This document shows positions 11,246 through 22,694 of a stretch of 64,000 bases of DNA, piece after piece. Numbering within the stretch: the first letter of the stretch is position 1; every line of letters begins with the position of its first letter. The notes beneath the pieces are model-generated. The model did no database searches, was not told the DNA's origin, and worked only from the letters and a program-made list of their open reading frames with translations. The DNA is from Gambelia wislizenii (lineage: Eukaryota > Chordata > Lepidosauria > Squamata > Crotaphytidae): NCBI GenBank assembly GCA_030847615.1, contig JAUMIR010000002.1:114150309-114214308 (forward strand), in the 5' to 3' direction. The position numbers were made by a program, and so were the translations under genes.

Positions 11246-12015
11246 AGGTATATCTCAGTTAAACAAGTACATGTGTTCCTGGACATTACTTCTTCAACAG
11301 AACACTTGGTACCAAAAATAACATGGAAAAAATAGGGACAGGCTCCTACACTGCAAAACAAGAAGAGCAGTTACAATATGTTTCAGGAAAGTTTTTATTC
11401 AAAACAAACAACATGCACATGTGAAATGAAACAAGCAGGTCAGGTAAGCGTTGCAGAAGTAAACATAGACATTCTGAAGCTCCTAGAGACCACTTGAAAG
11501 TTTCTTCCAAAATGTAGCCAAGGGGATTTTTTTTCTTTTGCCAGTCACCATTTTTTCTTCTGCCTTCTATTTTGGTGCCACACTTACAAATCTCCGCTGT
11601 TTTAACATGCTGGGGTGGGGGAGCTAGTGAGGTAGGCTTATCCACTTTCCTCTTTTCTCTCAGTTTTGCTGTCCATACATGTTCAGTAAGGGATTCTGAA
11701 GGCAGCTACTATTTAACCATGCCTGTTGGTGGCAGGCCCACACAACCCAAGTAGGATTGGCTATAGTAGAATCCCATTCTTTCCCAGCCCAAACTTTACC
11801 ATATGGTTTACTGCAGACACACTGCTGCAACCTTATGCCCAAAGTCTGTGTTACTCCAGCTCTCCTTCACCACCCTCCTATTGCTGATACTGCTAAAAAA
11901 AAACCCTTCCAGCTAAACAGAGGGGAAGGAGGAAAGGGTGGCAGGTAGGCAGATGTAAAAAGACTTTGTAAAAAGGAGCTTTTTTTGTCAGGGACTTTGT
12001 TAAGTGAGGTATGTC
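11246..12015. mobile_element. TIR MITE, about 770 bp (copy A)
   Basis: The left end 'aggtatatctcagttaaaca' (11,246) and right end 'tttgttaagtgaggtatgtc' (to 12,015) are inverted partners. The interior ('tttttattcaaaacaaacaac', 'cagtcaccattttttcttctg', 'tttactgcagacacactgctgcaacc') matches a second copy at 48,912-50,195. It has no coding capacity. The superfamily is not assigned; the 'ggtatacctc' ends faintly recall pogo/Tigger-type elements. Confidence 0.65.
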
Positions 12016-13465
12016 CTCGATTGTGTCGATCTCCTTGCACTCCATTGTACCTGATTGCCCTGTTCTGTCTCTAGAGGTAGCAATGGGCAGCCATTAAAAA
12101 AACCTTCTAGGCTCACAAGTCACATGTCTGCCTGGTCCCTCTTGCACACAAAACAGGCCAGGGGGCAGCACTGGGCACCAGAGCAGTTATTGGGGACCCA
12201 GCTTCTACTCAGAGCCCCATGGCACTGACATCACTGACATCGTATTTCAGTCTGTGTAGGCCATCAACTTTTGTCTCCCTCTCTGCCACCTCAAGGCACT
12301 CTGTGAAATTCATCATGCTCTCACCATCACTGTCAGGTAAACTAACTAAAGTAGGAAGGGTCTCACCAGAGGGCACTTTGCTGAGGGCCCTTTAAACCTT
12401 GGACTGGCCTGCTTGAGCCAAAGCAGATGGAAGAGATAACTACATTGCAGGATAGGTGTGTTTCTGCAAAATGCCAGATAGGACAAGAGAGAGATGTTCA
12501 CTGTCACCAATCAGTCCAAATTACCAGCAGACATTAGAAGGCTGTCACATGTTCCCTGCAAGCAGGCCTCTTTAATTTCAGGTAGAAGCTCAGAGTCCAA
12601 GATTAATTAGGAGTCTGCTTATCTATCATGGCAAAGTAACAGGAATATTCTCTCAAATGTTTGCAATGATATTTGTATGATGTCAGACCACCCTGAAAGC
12701 AAAATTCTTAATATCAACAATAGCTTGCATGTCCTCTAAGGGTACTGAATTGTGTTAATGTGCTATTTTTCTGAAAGGTAAAGGGAAGGCGTAGTGTGTA
12801 AATAGCTGTACATGCAGAGATTTTCACATTATATGGAACCCTCATTGCACAGAGTTCTGAATTAAATGGAACTCTCCATGAATTCAACTACAAATGCAAA
12901 AGCTTTCACCTGCTGTCACCTACACTGTATGTGTGGACATGTTAAGATTGGAGCTACAATTTATGCCTGACTCCAGAGGTTGGACTATTGTATATGGTTA
13001 TACCTTGGGGAAGAGCCAATGGGGTACGTGTGATAGAAGAAGCAGAGCTACACAGTTTGGGCTGATTCAGAACTTTGAAATCTTAATTCTGCAGAAATCA
13101 GCATAAGTGATAATAAAAATTAAGGTTATACCATAGATGAACAATTACAAATTTTCTTCTTTAATCATTCTTATTCTTTTTTGCTTACTAATATTGTTAG
13201 AATTTGCTTCTATTTTTACTTCTTCTTTTTTTTTAAAGAAGGTAATTAATGTTTCAAGAAGCATCTAACTTCAGAAAGAGTGGAAGTACAAATCTGTTTA
13301 TGTTGTTTTATGAATTATGCAGATGTCTAGACAGAAGTAATGTATAAGAAGACTTTATTTTATTATATATCTACCATTTGCCAAGCATATTTTATGTACG
13401 TTTTTATGTTTGTTTAAGAAATATATATTTTTAAAAAGAAATCTTAATTTTGGTGCTACAATTCT
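12016..13465. other. No feature recognised
   Basis: Unique-looking, AT-rich toward 13.1-13.45 kb. No coding frame with recognisable content, no inverted termini and no tandem repeats were seen. Confidence 0.4.
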
Positions 13466-13814
13466 CTGAATACACCAGCCATGCTGGGTAGGGCATTCTG
13501 GCAGTTGCAGTCAAAAAAACAATGTTCCCAAGTTGTTATATTTACTTATGTTCTGCCTTTCATCAAATGTAGGGACTGAAGCCAGCTAACAATGAGTTAC
13601 AGCAATGCAAATTAAAACAATACACAAACATTAAACATATAAATATGAAATTAAAAAACAATTGAACAGTTTAAAGAGTTAAAAACATTAAAATATTAAA
13701 ACACAATAAAACTATATTGTAACTTATGCCCATCCCTGCTTGTATGTTACACAAATCTGTTTCTAGCTAATGTCTTAATGTAGCTTTTCAATCAATGGTC
13801 AGTAGTTTATCAGA

Positions 13815-13965
13815 TGAAGGGCCCTTTCACATTTCACAGTTATAGTGCTATGATTCCACTGTCATGGCTGTATCCCATGGAATCCTGTAATATGTAGTTT
13901 GGTGAGGCACTAGAGCTCTCTGGCTGAGAATTCTAAATGCCCCTCGCTAAACTGCCAAGTAGGAA
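13815..13965. mobile_element. Foldback MITE (GG-ended family), truncated
   Basis: It shares the core 'gtagtttggtgaggcactagagctctctggctgagaattc' and the end 'gggccctttcacatttcac' with copies at 19,003, 35,847, 49,924, 50,378 and 55,137. The right arm stops at about 13,965. No TSD is readable. Confidence 0.7.
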
Positions 13966-14342
13966 ATATAACAGAATCAAAGATTATGGGGAAATTTGGC
14001 CTAGGATCAAGAAATGCAACAGGAGAATGACTGACTGAATTTTGTGAGGCCAGTACTTTGTTCATTGCAGACACATTCTTCAAGCAACCAAAGAGACAAC
14101 TGTATACATGGATATCACCTGATGGCCAATATAGAAATCAAATAGACTTCATAATTGGAAGCAGAAGATGAAGAAGCCCCATTCTTGTTGCAAAAATGAG
14201 ATCAGGAGCAGACTGTGGCACAGATCATGAACTATTAATATAAAAAATTAGAATAAAGCTGAAGAAGAACACTAAACCTACCATCATGCCAAAATACAAC
14301 CTGAAGAACATCCCTGTAGAATTTAAAGACCATGTAAAAAAT

Positions 14343-15400
14343 AGATTTTCCTTGGTTTTTTTCCAGGCTGTGAGACAGCGTTCTGGAGCAGTTTTTTTCT
14401 GATGTTTCACCTGCATCTGTGGCTGACATCTTCAGAGAATTGTTGGGTAGGAGTGTGTGTGTGTGTGTGGGGGGGTTATATACTGTGAGCACCTGTTGGA
14501 GAGGTTATGTAAATTTGTGTATTTGAATGGGTAGTTCCTGGGGGAAGATATGCAAGGAGTATTAGTGACTGTTTGGCTAATGGTTGGTTAATGGTCCATT
14601 ATCTGCTGGAAACCCCCCTGTCCCTGGGTGGAGTTCATTTACAAGTAAAATAATACTCTACAGTGAACTCGCCATGGGTCAGCGTAAGAGGGGCACTCCA
14701 AAAAAGCGATACAAGGACTCCCTGAAACAACACCTCAGGCTCGGCCAAATTGATCACCAACAATGGTCCGCCCTGTCCTCACATCGGGAGGCATGGAGAC
14801 ACACTATCCACAATGCTGCAGCCTTATTTGAGAACTCATGCCGAACAAGTCTTGAAGAGAAATGACAACGCAGAAAAAAATCACAACGCGGAATCATCAC
14901 CCAAGGAGACCTGCTGTGCTTTCTGCAACCAGACTTGTCTATATCAGATTGGCCTTTTTAGTCATCAGCACGCTTGCAGAAAGCGGGGGATGAGTCCTTC
15001 CTGAATCTTCGTTTGCGAAGAGAAGCCAGAGAGGGTTAAGTTCTGATTTCAGTTTTCTTCAGGACTGGCAGCCAGATTTTGTTTACTTTTAGGGTTTCTT
15101 CTTTCCTGTTGAAGTTGTCCAGGTGTTTGTGGATTCCAATAGCTTCTCAGTGTATTCTGACATGATAGTTGTTGCCCTGGTCCAGAATTTACATATACTC
15201 CCCAACAGGGGTTCACAGTATATAACCGCCTCCCCCCCCAACTCCTACCCAACCATTCTCTGAGGATGCCAGCCACAGATGCAGGCGAAACGTCAGAAAG
15301 AAACTATTCCAGAACATGGCCTCACAACCTGGAAAAACCAGAAGGAAAATCTATGGATGCCGGCTGTGAAAGCCTTCAACTTCACAATGTGGAAAATAGA
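14343..15400 (-). mobile_element. Penelope-like element with inverted terminal repeats, inserted in BovB
   Basis: The two arms are inverted partners. The left (14,343-14,495) reads 'ttccttggtttttttccagg...gcatctgtggctgacatcttcagagaa'. The right (15,190-15,385) reads 'ctctgaggatgccagccacagatgcagg...ccagaaggaaaat'. Between them, on the minus strand, is the C-terminal part of the Penelope GIY-YIG region (the reverse of 15,040-15,160 encodes the IEIHKHLDNFN-type stretch seen intact at 44,300-44,400). The BovB flanks carry an imperfect ~16-bp duplication (tgt..aaaatagattt, two mismatches). A hairpin-LINE fragment has inserted at about 14,640-15,036. Confidence 0.8.
14640..15036 (+). mobile_element. 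Hairpin-LINE 3' fragment inside the Penelope element
   Basis: It encodes the same C-terminus as the 32.8-33.9 kb copy (ELAMGQRKRGTPKKRYKDSL, LRLGQIDHQQWSALSSHREAW), with a frameshift near 14,864. The 3' hairpin TCTTCG-TTTG-CGAAGA lies at 15,006-15,021, followed by 'gaagccagagag'. Confidence 0.85.
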
Positions 15401-16479
15401 TTTGCACCATTAAGCTTAGTTGACCAGGATCCAGAAGAACTCTGGACTGAAGCCAAGGACATTGTCAGGGAGGAACACAAAAAGACACTATCTGTAGCCA
15501 AAAAGAAAGAGAAGTCTCAATGGATGATGGGTGAAACTCTTCAAGAAGTTACGGACAGATGAGAAGCAAAAGTAAAAGGTGACAGAAATAGAGTCAGAAT
15601 CCTGAATACAACTGTTTAATGACTAGTGTGCAGGGACAAGGAGAACTACTATCAACTATCAAACATAAGATGGCAACAAAAAAGGAAAGAGATCTCTTCC
15701 TCAAGATCCAATAAATTCAAGGGAAATTTAAACCAAGAGTGGGGATGCTATACAACCAGCAGGGGAACACATTACATGACTAAGTACAAATGAAAAGATG
15801 GTGGAAACAATGCACTGAAAGACTATATAAAAGAGTTGAAGGGATTACAGATTTATTCAAAGAAAAGCCACTTGAAAACGAATCTACAATTTTAGAAAGT
15901 GAAGTGGAAGCTGCACTCAGAGTACTTGTGAGAAATAAGTCACCAGGAACAGATGGCATACCAATAGATCTGTTTCAAGGTAGAGAGACAGCATCTACTT
16001 TAGTTCTAAGTAAAACCTGTCAACAAAGATGAAAAACAAAACAATGGTCCATAGGCTGGACATACTCAATATACATCCCAGTCCCCAAGAAAGTAGGGGT
16101 TGCAGTAACCACAGGACCAATAGATTTCCCATACCTTGGCTTAGTCATTAGTCAGAGTTGAGACTGCAGTTAAGAAATCAGAAGAAGACTAAGACTTGGA
16201 AGGGCAGATATAAAGAAAATAGACAAGATCCTAAAATATAAAGATATATCATTGAATACTAAAGCTAGGATTGTCCATGCCATCATATTTCCAATTTCTA
16301 TGTATGGTGGTAAAAGCTGGACAGTGAAGAAAGCTGATAGGAAGAAAATCAACTAATTTGAAATGTGGTACTGGAGAAGACTTCTACAGATACCATGGAC
16401 TGCTAAAAAGACAAATCAATGGGTCCTAGAGCAAATCAAACTGAGACTGGTGTACTTTGGAAATATCATAAGAAGATAT

Positions 16480-16633
16480 ATTGTTGTTGTGTGCCTTCAA
16501 GTCATTTCCAACTTATGGTGACCCTAAGGTGAACCTATCATGGGGTTTTCTGAGGGCTGAGAGTGTCTGACTTGCAGGGATTTGAACACAACAAAGTTGT
16601 GGTCCAACACTCAAACCACTATGCCACACTGTT
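16480..16633 (-). mobile_element. tRNA-derived SINE
   Basis: Read on the minus strand, the tRNA-like head ('gtggcatagtggtttgagtgttgg') is at the right and the tail 'cttgaaggcacacaacaac' at the left. It is the same family as 3,022-3,212 and splits the BovB C-terminal region. Confidence 0.85.
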
Positions 16634-16828
16634 GTAGAGGTTTCAGAGATGACTCACTAAAAAGACAATAATGCTTGGTAAGGCAAAAGGCAGTAGGAAA
16701 AGAGGACGAGAGCATTCCAGATGGATAGGCTCAATCAAGGAAGCCATGGCCTTGAGTCTGCAAGACCTGAGCAGGACTGTTGAGGATGGGGTGACTTGGA
16801 GGTCTCTCATTCATGGGGTTGCCATAAG

Positions 16829-16886
16829 CCATAGAATCACAGAATTGGAAGAGACCACAAGGGCCATCCAGTCCATCCCCCTGCTA
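16829..16886 (-). mobile_element. CR1 3'-tail sliver
   Basis: 'atagaatcacagaattggaagagaccacaagggccatcc' is the reverse complement of the CR1 3' terminus. Only about 55 bp. Confidence 0.85.
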
Positions 16887-18240
16887 TGTTAACTTGATGG
16901 AAATTAACAACAAAAATGCCAGTCCCCGGATTCTATAGAATGGAGTGATAGTTTGCCTAAAGACAGGAGTTAAAGGCCATATGGACACCTGGCAGGCAGC
17001 ATAACCCATTCCTATAAAGGCCAAAGGAGTCCTGAATGTGGACTATCCTACTTGTAGAGGTTATGATTCTGTGGGTCAGTTCAGTTTTGTGATGGTGGCT
17101 CCTATTGGAATTGGCCAGGAGTATCCCTGGTGGCCCTGTTTGTATCAAGTGGTCATCTTGAGCTGCTAAAGTAGACATAAACATCCATGAGTCCACCTGA
17201 GTTTAGGCAGGCCTGAGCCTGTTGGAGACCCACATGCTCCAAAAGAGATTGCATGGGAGTTATGTCTGGAAGCCTGAACAGATGCCCATGTTTCTCAGAT
17301 TCTCACTAACTTTCAGGCTTGCTGTTTCTCACCAATTCAGTCTTCCCTAGAGCTAAGAATGAAGAGGTTTTTGTCTCCTCACCCTCCCCTCTGACATTTC
17401 ACAGAAATAAAGCTAATGCGTATTTGCCCTCATCTTCCAACATTTCACCTTCCCCACCCCCTCACTGTCTGTGTATCATTCCGCTCGATGCCCCCCTTTG
17501 ATTAGCATTTTAATTATTTTAATTACCTTGTTTGCCAGCTTATCTCACAGTTCAAACCCAACCACGTATGCACACACAAACACCCAGACTTTTTATCTCA
17601 GGCCCTCTGCAGATGCTATTAGCATTTTTACTCTGGTGTCTCATGGCGGAAAGGAGAAATTAGCATTTGTTCATCTCTCTCTGTTTTGATTCGGGCAGGC
17701 ATTGTGCAACAGGAACAATAGCCAGCCTTCCCTGCTTGCCTCTGTTCAGGGTCATTGCATTCTCCCTAGAAGAATAGGGATAATTTATCTCTATTTCCCC
17801 CCCTTACATATCCATTTCAAACAAAGGCTCAGAGAGATTAAAAATAAATAGACAGCTTATGCCAAGTGCCAGGAGCCCCCCATCCAAGCTGTGTTTGAAA
17901 GCACCTCCTTGTTTTACCTTCAGCGCATGAACTTGGCTGAGGTTGGTAGGTTTGGCACATTCTCTTCACATGCTGGGTTATTCTGAGCAGATCTGCAGAG
18001 AGAGGGGAAATGGCTGCTCGCTGAGACACTGCGGTGTTACTCTAGCTTGTGAACTCTCAAAACTCATGCAGCAGGTCTGGAAGGGAAGGCAGGAGGCAGA
18101 CTGAGCCAATCCTCTTGTGTTCCCAGAAGTGTGTGGCTGCTCTGGCTTCCTGATCCAGTAGGATAAAGAAGGGAAAAAACAGTACTTCTCCCCCTTGTTT
18201 CAAGTACAAGAAACATATTTCTGACCAATCTGTTAAGGTC
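16887..18240. other. No feature recognised
   Basis: 1.35 kb of ordinary-looking sequence. The T/C-rich stretch at 17,380-17,600 holds only short open frames without recognisable content. Confidence 0.4.
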
Positions 18241-18376
18241 ATTTTAAATCCTGCTTCTGCCCTCTGAGGTATTAGGTACTCCTCTTAATTTGGTGTCACC
18301 TGCAAATTTGATAACCACACCCTCTGTCCCATCAACAAAGTCATTTATAAAGCCATTGAACAACACTGGTGTCACA
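18241..18376 (-). mobile_element. Possible old CR1-like fragment
   Basis: The phrases 'tttggtgtcacctgcaaatttg' and 'aagtcatttataaagccattgaacaacactgg' resemble a segment common in old amniote CR1-type repeats. It is short and diverged, so the assignment is tentative. Confidence 0.35.
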
Positions 18377-18399
18377 GGTTCCTGTCCTGGGAGCCAATC

Positions 18400-18790
18400 A
18401 GATGTGGCAAATATGGTGTTATAACGATGTCAGGAAACCGTGAAAGGGCTTCCCTACTGTATGACATCGTCCTCTTGTGTCCTGCTGCCATGAAGAAGGC
18501 GTTCTTTTTTATAGGCGGGCAAAAGCCGCTAATTGATCTCCCATGGCATTTTTCTTCATGGTATTTCTTGTGTACGTATCGTCCTGTTCTGTTGGCGTGA
18601 TTACAGCGTCAATAAGCAGTCCCTGCCAGAATACTTCCAGGTGAGAACATGAAACCTAGGTACAGGATGCTCTTTATGACTCTCCCCATTTTGCTGGTAA
18701 GTTTTTAAGTGTGTTTTAGTACTTGTGTGTTCATCTTGTTTTTTTATTTAGGTGTTTTTAGATCATTAAGGGCACTTGCGTCTTCTCGCA
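18400..18790 (+). mobile_element. Member of the 'TATCAGA'-ended MITE family (partial)
   Basis: 'tttatgactctccccattttgctggtaagtttttaagtgtgtttt' (18,673-18,717) matches the interiors at 25,385, 43,345 and 53,688. The upstream 'gtgttataacgatgtcaggaaaccgtgaaaggg' parallels 53,449-53,475. The ends are not clear. Confidence 0.45.
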
Positions 18791-19002
18791 AGAACCACCA
18801 AGATCACACACAGCCACGAACACAGAAGTAAACAGCGCTAGCGGTCATGCTTCGATAATACTGGGGTGGCTCTTTCTCATGATTACAGCAGCATGTGATA
18901 AGAAATGTTATTATGCCAGGATACTTACACTTTAAAATATAGTGGGACAAAACTGTTTTTAGAAGCTCATCTGATAACCTCCCTGGGCTCAATCCCAAGG
19001 TC

Positions 19003-19228
19003 CTATCCCACTATCCAATTATAGTACTATTGTTCCACTTGATAACTCCAGTGGCTGCATCCTATGGAATGCTGGGATTTGTAGTTTGGCAAGGTCATTA
19101 GAGAAGCTCTGGCTGAGAATTACAATGACCCTCCCTAAATTGCAAATCCCAGGATTCCATAAAATGAAGCCACAGGACTTCAAGTGGAATCACGGTGCTC
19201 TAACTGTGTAGTGTGACAGTGCCCCTAC
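19003..19228. mobile_element. Foldback MITE (GG-ended family)
   Basis: The arms 'ttatagtactattgttccactt' and 'aagtggaatcacggtgctctaac' are inverted partners around 'gggatttgtagtttggcaagg' / 'ttgcaaatcccaggattcc'. The outer ends are diverged (ggtcctatcccac versus the reverse of gtgtgacagtgcccc). Confidence 0.75.
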
Positions 19229-19513
19229 TCTCCCTGCACAGATAATGTAAACATATGGGAGACATTAGTTGTGTACTGGTGGCAGCTGGTGGATCCTACA
19301 TCAGTGGGGTAGTGAATCCACTCTGAATTTTAGACAAGACTTTACCTGAGCTTTTGAAGATGCAAAGCCTGTTTGGAGGATAGATTTCAGCATCTTGGAT
19401 AGGTCCTATAAAGTTTAAAGTGAATGCCAGAGCAGATTTACTGCTTCCCTATGATGGAAGTTATCAGGGGCTCATTTACATGGGCCGGAATACACCAGCT
19501 CCCCACCAGTGTA

Positions 19514-19949
19514 CAGTAGGACCCCCATACACGCTGATTCACCATCCGTTGATTCAGTTATCTGTAGTTAGTGATGCCGGGGGCAAAGGGGGAAGCAGGG
19601 AGAGGAGGAGGAGATTCTCGCCTCCCTTCTCCCTTCCTCCCTGAGGGCTCCGGTGGCGGCAGTGGCGACGGCAGGGGCCAAGGGAGAAGGAAGATCTTGC
19701 TGCCCTTCTCCTTTTCTCCATGAGGGCTCTGGTGGTGGCGGGGTGAAGGGAGAGGAGAGATCTCACCTCCCTTCTCCCTTCCGCTGTGAGGACTCCAATA
19801 GCAGTGGGGACAATGGCAGGGGTGAAGGGAGAAGGGAGAGGAAAGATCTCACCTCCCTTCTCCCATTCCGCATTCACTGTTATCTGCAGATTTCAGTATC
19901 CACAGTTCCTCCCCGGAATGAATCCCCCATGGATACAGGGGTCCTACTG
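19514..19949. mobile_element. TA-flanked MITE with internal minisatellite
   Basis: The termini CAGTAGGACCCC (19,514-19,525) and GGGGTCCTACTG (19,938-19,949) are perfect inverted repeats, flanked on both sides by TA. 'atacacgctgattcacc' and 'tatccacagttcctcc' extend the resemblance inward. The TA duplication and 'atccg/cggat'-style ends suggest a Tc1/mariner-pogo dependent. The core (about 19,600-19,865) is a tandem repeat of roughly 80-85 bp built on 'ggggtgaagggagaagg...ctcacctcccttctccc'. Open frames crossing it are a by-product of the repeat. Confidence 0.8.
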
Positions 19950-20869
19950 TATTCTGGTTGCAGATCTGGTCTGTTCCTCCTCTGTTACCAGCACAAAACG
20001 GGATGGAGTCTGGACCGCCATGCCATCCCGTCCATGCAACCATTGCCGCTCATGTCCCACTCTCCAGATCCAGGAAGGGGGCCCGCAGCGTGGGAGCAAG
20101 GCCCCCTACATGTGCCCCATCTTTGCCCTAGGCATTGTGAGGACTGACTGGGGGCACAATGGGGAAAAAGCCCTGGATCATTAGGACTGCAGGGCTCCAA
20201 TATGGGGTAAATATTCTGTCTAGACAATGCTCAGCTTTCACTGGTGTCTACCTTCCTCCTGTGGCAGAGCAAATGCACCTGATTTCCTTTGTCAAGTGAA
20301 GATTACTTCCCCGGATATACAGGCAATCTTCAAGGCCACCCTGCCTGGCTGCCTTGCTTTGAGGACAACTGCATTTTTGCATCAGGATAGCGGTAGGTGC
20401 AACTCCTTACACAATCCAGTTGCTAACGCCTTGCACAGCCATTTTATGGTGGCATCATTTGTTACCTCTGGAGAGTGGTCAGCAAAGCTCTCTGGCTCAG
20501 TGGTGCTGGGAAGCAGGGGAGGAAGGAAGACTTGTTGCCCCAGTCCCTCTGTGCCAGGGGATTTGCCCTGGAGTGGGTCAGAATGAAGTGGGCCAGTCAA
20601 ATTATGTGATTCTTCTCCATGTCAGCTTATGTTACCTGAGTGGTTTGGGACTCAGCCTTGGGGATGGAACAAAGCCCTAGTTCTACATTCTGGGTGAGAA
20701 TGATTGAGGCTCCCTTTTTACCCTTCACTGGCTGCTTTCAAACTGTTGCAACACAGATTCTTTCTATACAGCGGCTAATCTGAGAAGTAGTCTTGAGTAC
20801 TTCCTGTGTAAGAAGAGGGCTTAAATGGGCTACCTGGAAGACTAATTGACCCTCAAGGAAACAGCCACA

Positions 20870-20904
20870 ATTGGTGGTGGTGGTGGTGGTGGTGTGTGTG
20901 TGTA
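20870..20904. repeat. (GGT)n/(GT)n microsatellite
   Basis: 'ggtggtggtggtggtggtgg' followed by 'tgtgtgtgtgt'. Confidence 0.85.
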
Positions 20905-20957
20905 GGACTGCACTAGTTTCTTGTTTTACCCCAACAACATGGGAAGTCACTTTTTAA

Positions 20958-21425
20958 TACAGGAAGGACTGCCAGGTCCATCTAATCCTTCTCCTTGTCA
21001 GATAGGGATACACAACAAAAACACTCCTGAGAGACAGGCCATCCAACCTGCCTTTAAAAACCTCCAAAGAAGGAGAGCCCACCCCCTTCCAAGGCAGTCT
21101 AGTCCACTATTGAGCAGCTTCTATCAGTGGCAAGTTCTTAATGTTTAGGTAGAGCATCTTTCTTGAATTTGAAACATTGGTTCACATTCTAGTCTCTGAA
21201 GAAAAAAAACAAGCTTGCTCCATTATCTACATGACATCCCCTCAGATATTTAAAGATGGCTGTCATGCCAGCTCTCATTCTTCTCTTCAAGCTAAATATA
21301 CCCAAGTCCCTAAGTCATTCCTCATAAGATTTGGTTTCCAGACCTTTGATCATCTTGGTTGTCCTTGTCTGGACAAGTTCAAGTTTGTTGAAACCCTTCT
21401 TGAACACAGGTAGTTCTGAGGCCAT
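20958..21425 (-). mobile_element. Old CR1 LINE fragment, minus strand
   Basis: It shows the reverse complement of the CR1 C-terminal and 3' region in diverged form: 'ccatccaacctgcctttaaaaacctcc', 'atgtttaggtagag', 'ttgctccattatctacatgacatcccctcagatatttaaagatgg', 'aagtcattcctcataagatttgg'. It aligns collinearly with 32,170-32,570 but with far more differences, so it is an older insertion. The terminal 'attctatg' tail is not preserved. Confidence 0.75.
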
Positions 21426-22027
21426 GTCCTTTGTATGCTCATGTGCTAGCTGGCCACATACACACAGAGCAGTTACTCATTCTGTTTTGGTGAAAATGGG
21501 CCATGCACCCTTATAATAAAGATGTACACGGATAAGACTCTACTGTGCAAAGGAGACTTCTGGGCCAAATCCAGATCCCTACACACATACATTCCTAGGC
21601 ATATGGGGTCTGATCCCAGGTAAAACACATGGGCACCAGGAGGTGTGGTAACATAGCGTTGCGTGTGAAGGGTGTTGGTTGGACACTCCTACACACAGAA
21701 TGATAAATTTTATTTGTCTGTTCTTCTGTCGAAGGTTAATTTTTCATTAATTTCCCCCCATTAGCTAAAGAGTCTTTCTAATCTGATTGGGTGCAGCTTT
21801 GGATCTAGAAAAAAGAGGTGTGAGATACAAGGATGGTCACTTACAAGAGCAAGTGAGGATCCCCCCCCCCCACCTTTGGCAAGATTGCTGGAATTTTTAA
21901 CCATGTACCAAATGCACCACTTTTCCATACAAGAAACTGTCTATTTTTGTTTGGCAATGGTTTTAAAATAGCTTTTTTTAAAAAAAAAAACCTTACTGTC
22001 CAGGGCTTTGCTCTGACAGAATATCAT

Positions 22028-22676
22028 GGGTTCATTTATACGAGGCAATAAAATGTGGATTGATGCCCACTAACACCAATTCACAGCAGTGTTCATTTGT
22101 CTCCACGGATTTTTTTCAAGATTGCATGCACGCAAAGAAATATGCATTTGTTATTCAAATGGGCATGCCTGAGAAGCAAGATGATGGGCATGAGTGAATT
22201 ACTCACATTTTTATTGTCACCAGTTGTCACTGCAGAACAGTATTTTTAAAAAAAGCAAATTCAAGGTGTAGAAGTGTGATCTTCTGCTTAAATACACAGA
22301 AAAAAAAGGGGGGGGAGGCTGTTTCATTGCCTCAGCACACGATTGCTACAGTGAAAATCCAACATGATGGTTCCAGGCGCTTGCCTTGCCAGTAAGCTCT
22401 GCCCCCTGCGCACGTCCAACCAATCATCTTTCCACTTCCACTCTTATCAGGAATGCACAGAAAGGTGAATTGGTTGTCCCAATGAGCAGGAATGTGCATT
22501 TCATTCACAGTTTTTTTTAAAAAATACCGGAAAAGCTGTGGAGGCTTTTCCCACAGAGTATTTGAAGTTTTTGCCCCTCTCCTTCCGAATACAGGGAAAT
22601 GATGCAAGATCCCATTGGGACAAAAGGTATTATCCTCAAATTCTATGAAGAGTATTTTCAACATATAGACAAGCCC
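22028..22676. mobile_element. TIR MITE, GGG(C/T)TTGTCTA family, CAT duplication
   Basis: The left end is GGGTTCATTTATACG (22,028) and the right end, inverted, is GGGCTTGTCTATATG (to 22,676). Both are flanked by CAT (22,025-22,027 and 22,677-22,679). The interior holds 'cagcagtgttcatttgtctcca', 'gagtgaattactcac', a CCAATCAT site and 'tgaagtttttgcccctctccttccgaata', all found again at 51,612-52,210 and in part at 36,560-37,092 and 38,215-38,790. The plus strand has no coding capacity. Confidence 0.75.
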
Positions 22677-22694
22677 CATTCTAGGTTTGGGGAG

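Larger units (their letters stand above)
14040..16830 (+). mobile_element. RTE-BovB LINE, degraded, hit by three later insertions
   Basis: The translated fragments follow BovB order. The endonuclease end reads TWISPDGQYRNQIDFIIGS-like (14,110-14,160) and ADCGTDHELL (14,208-14,235). After an insertion come EELWTEAKDI (15,436-15,465), EAALRVLVRNKSPGTDGIPIDLFQ (15,908-15,980), PYLGLVI (16,132-16,152), ARIVHAIIFPISMYGGKSWTVKKA (16,268-16,338) and WYWRRLLQIPWTAKKTNQ (16,366-16,420). The C-terminus MLGKAKGSRKRGRE lies at 16,671-16,715 and GVTWRSLIHGVA at 16,790-16,826. Many stops. A Penelope element, a SINE and a CR1 tail have jumped into it. Confidence 0.85.

Noticed and set aside
14343..15400. 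Foldback DNA transposon
   Set aside because: Inverted arms suggested it, but the interior is Penelope endonuclease sequence and the duplications are 11-16 bp.
19653..20184. Overlapping open frames of 107-164 codons as a host gene
   Set aside because: They cross the tandem core of a MITE and its GC-rich neighbour. Frames overlap on both strands and no known motif appears.
20227..20680. Host exon in a GC-rich stretch (frames of 119 and 86 codons)
   Set aside because: No recognisable domain, no consistent splice borders, and frames overlap each other.
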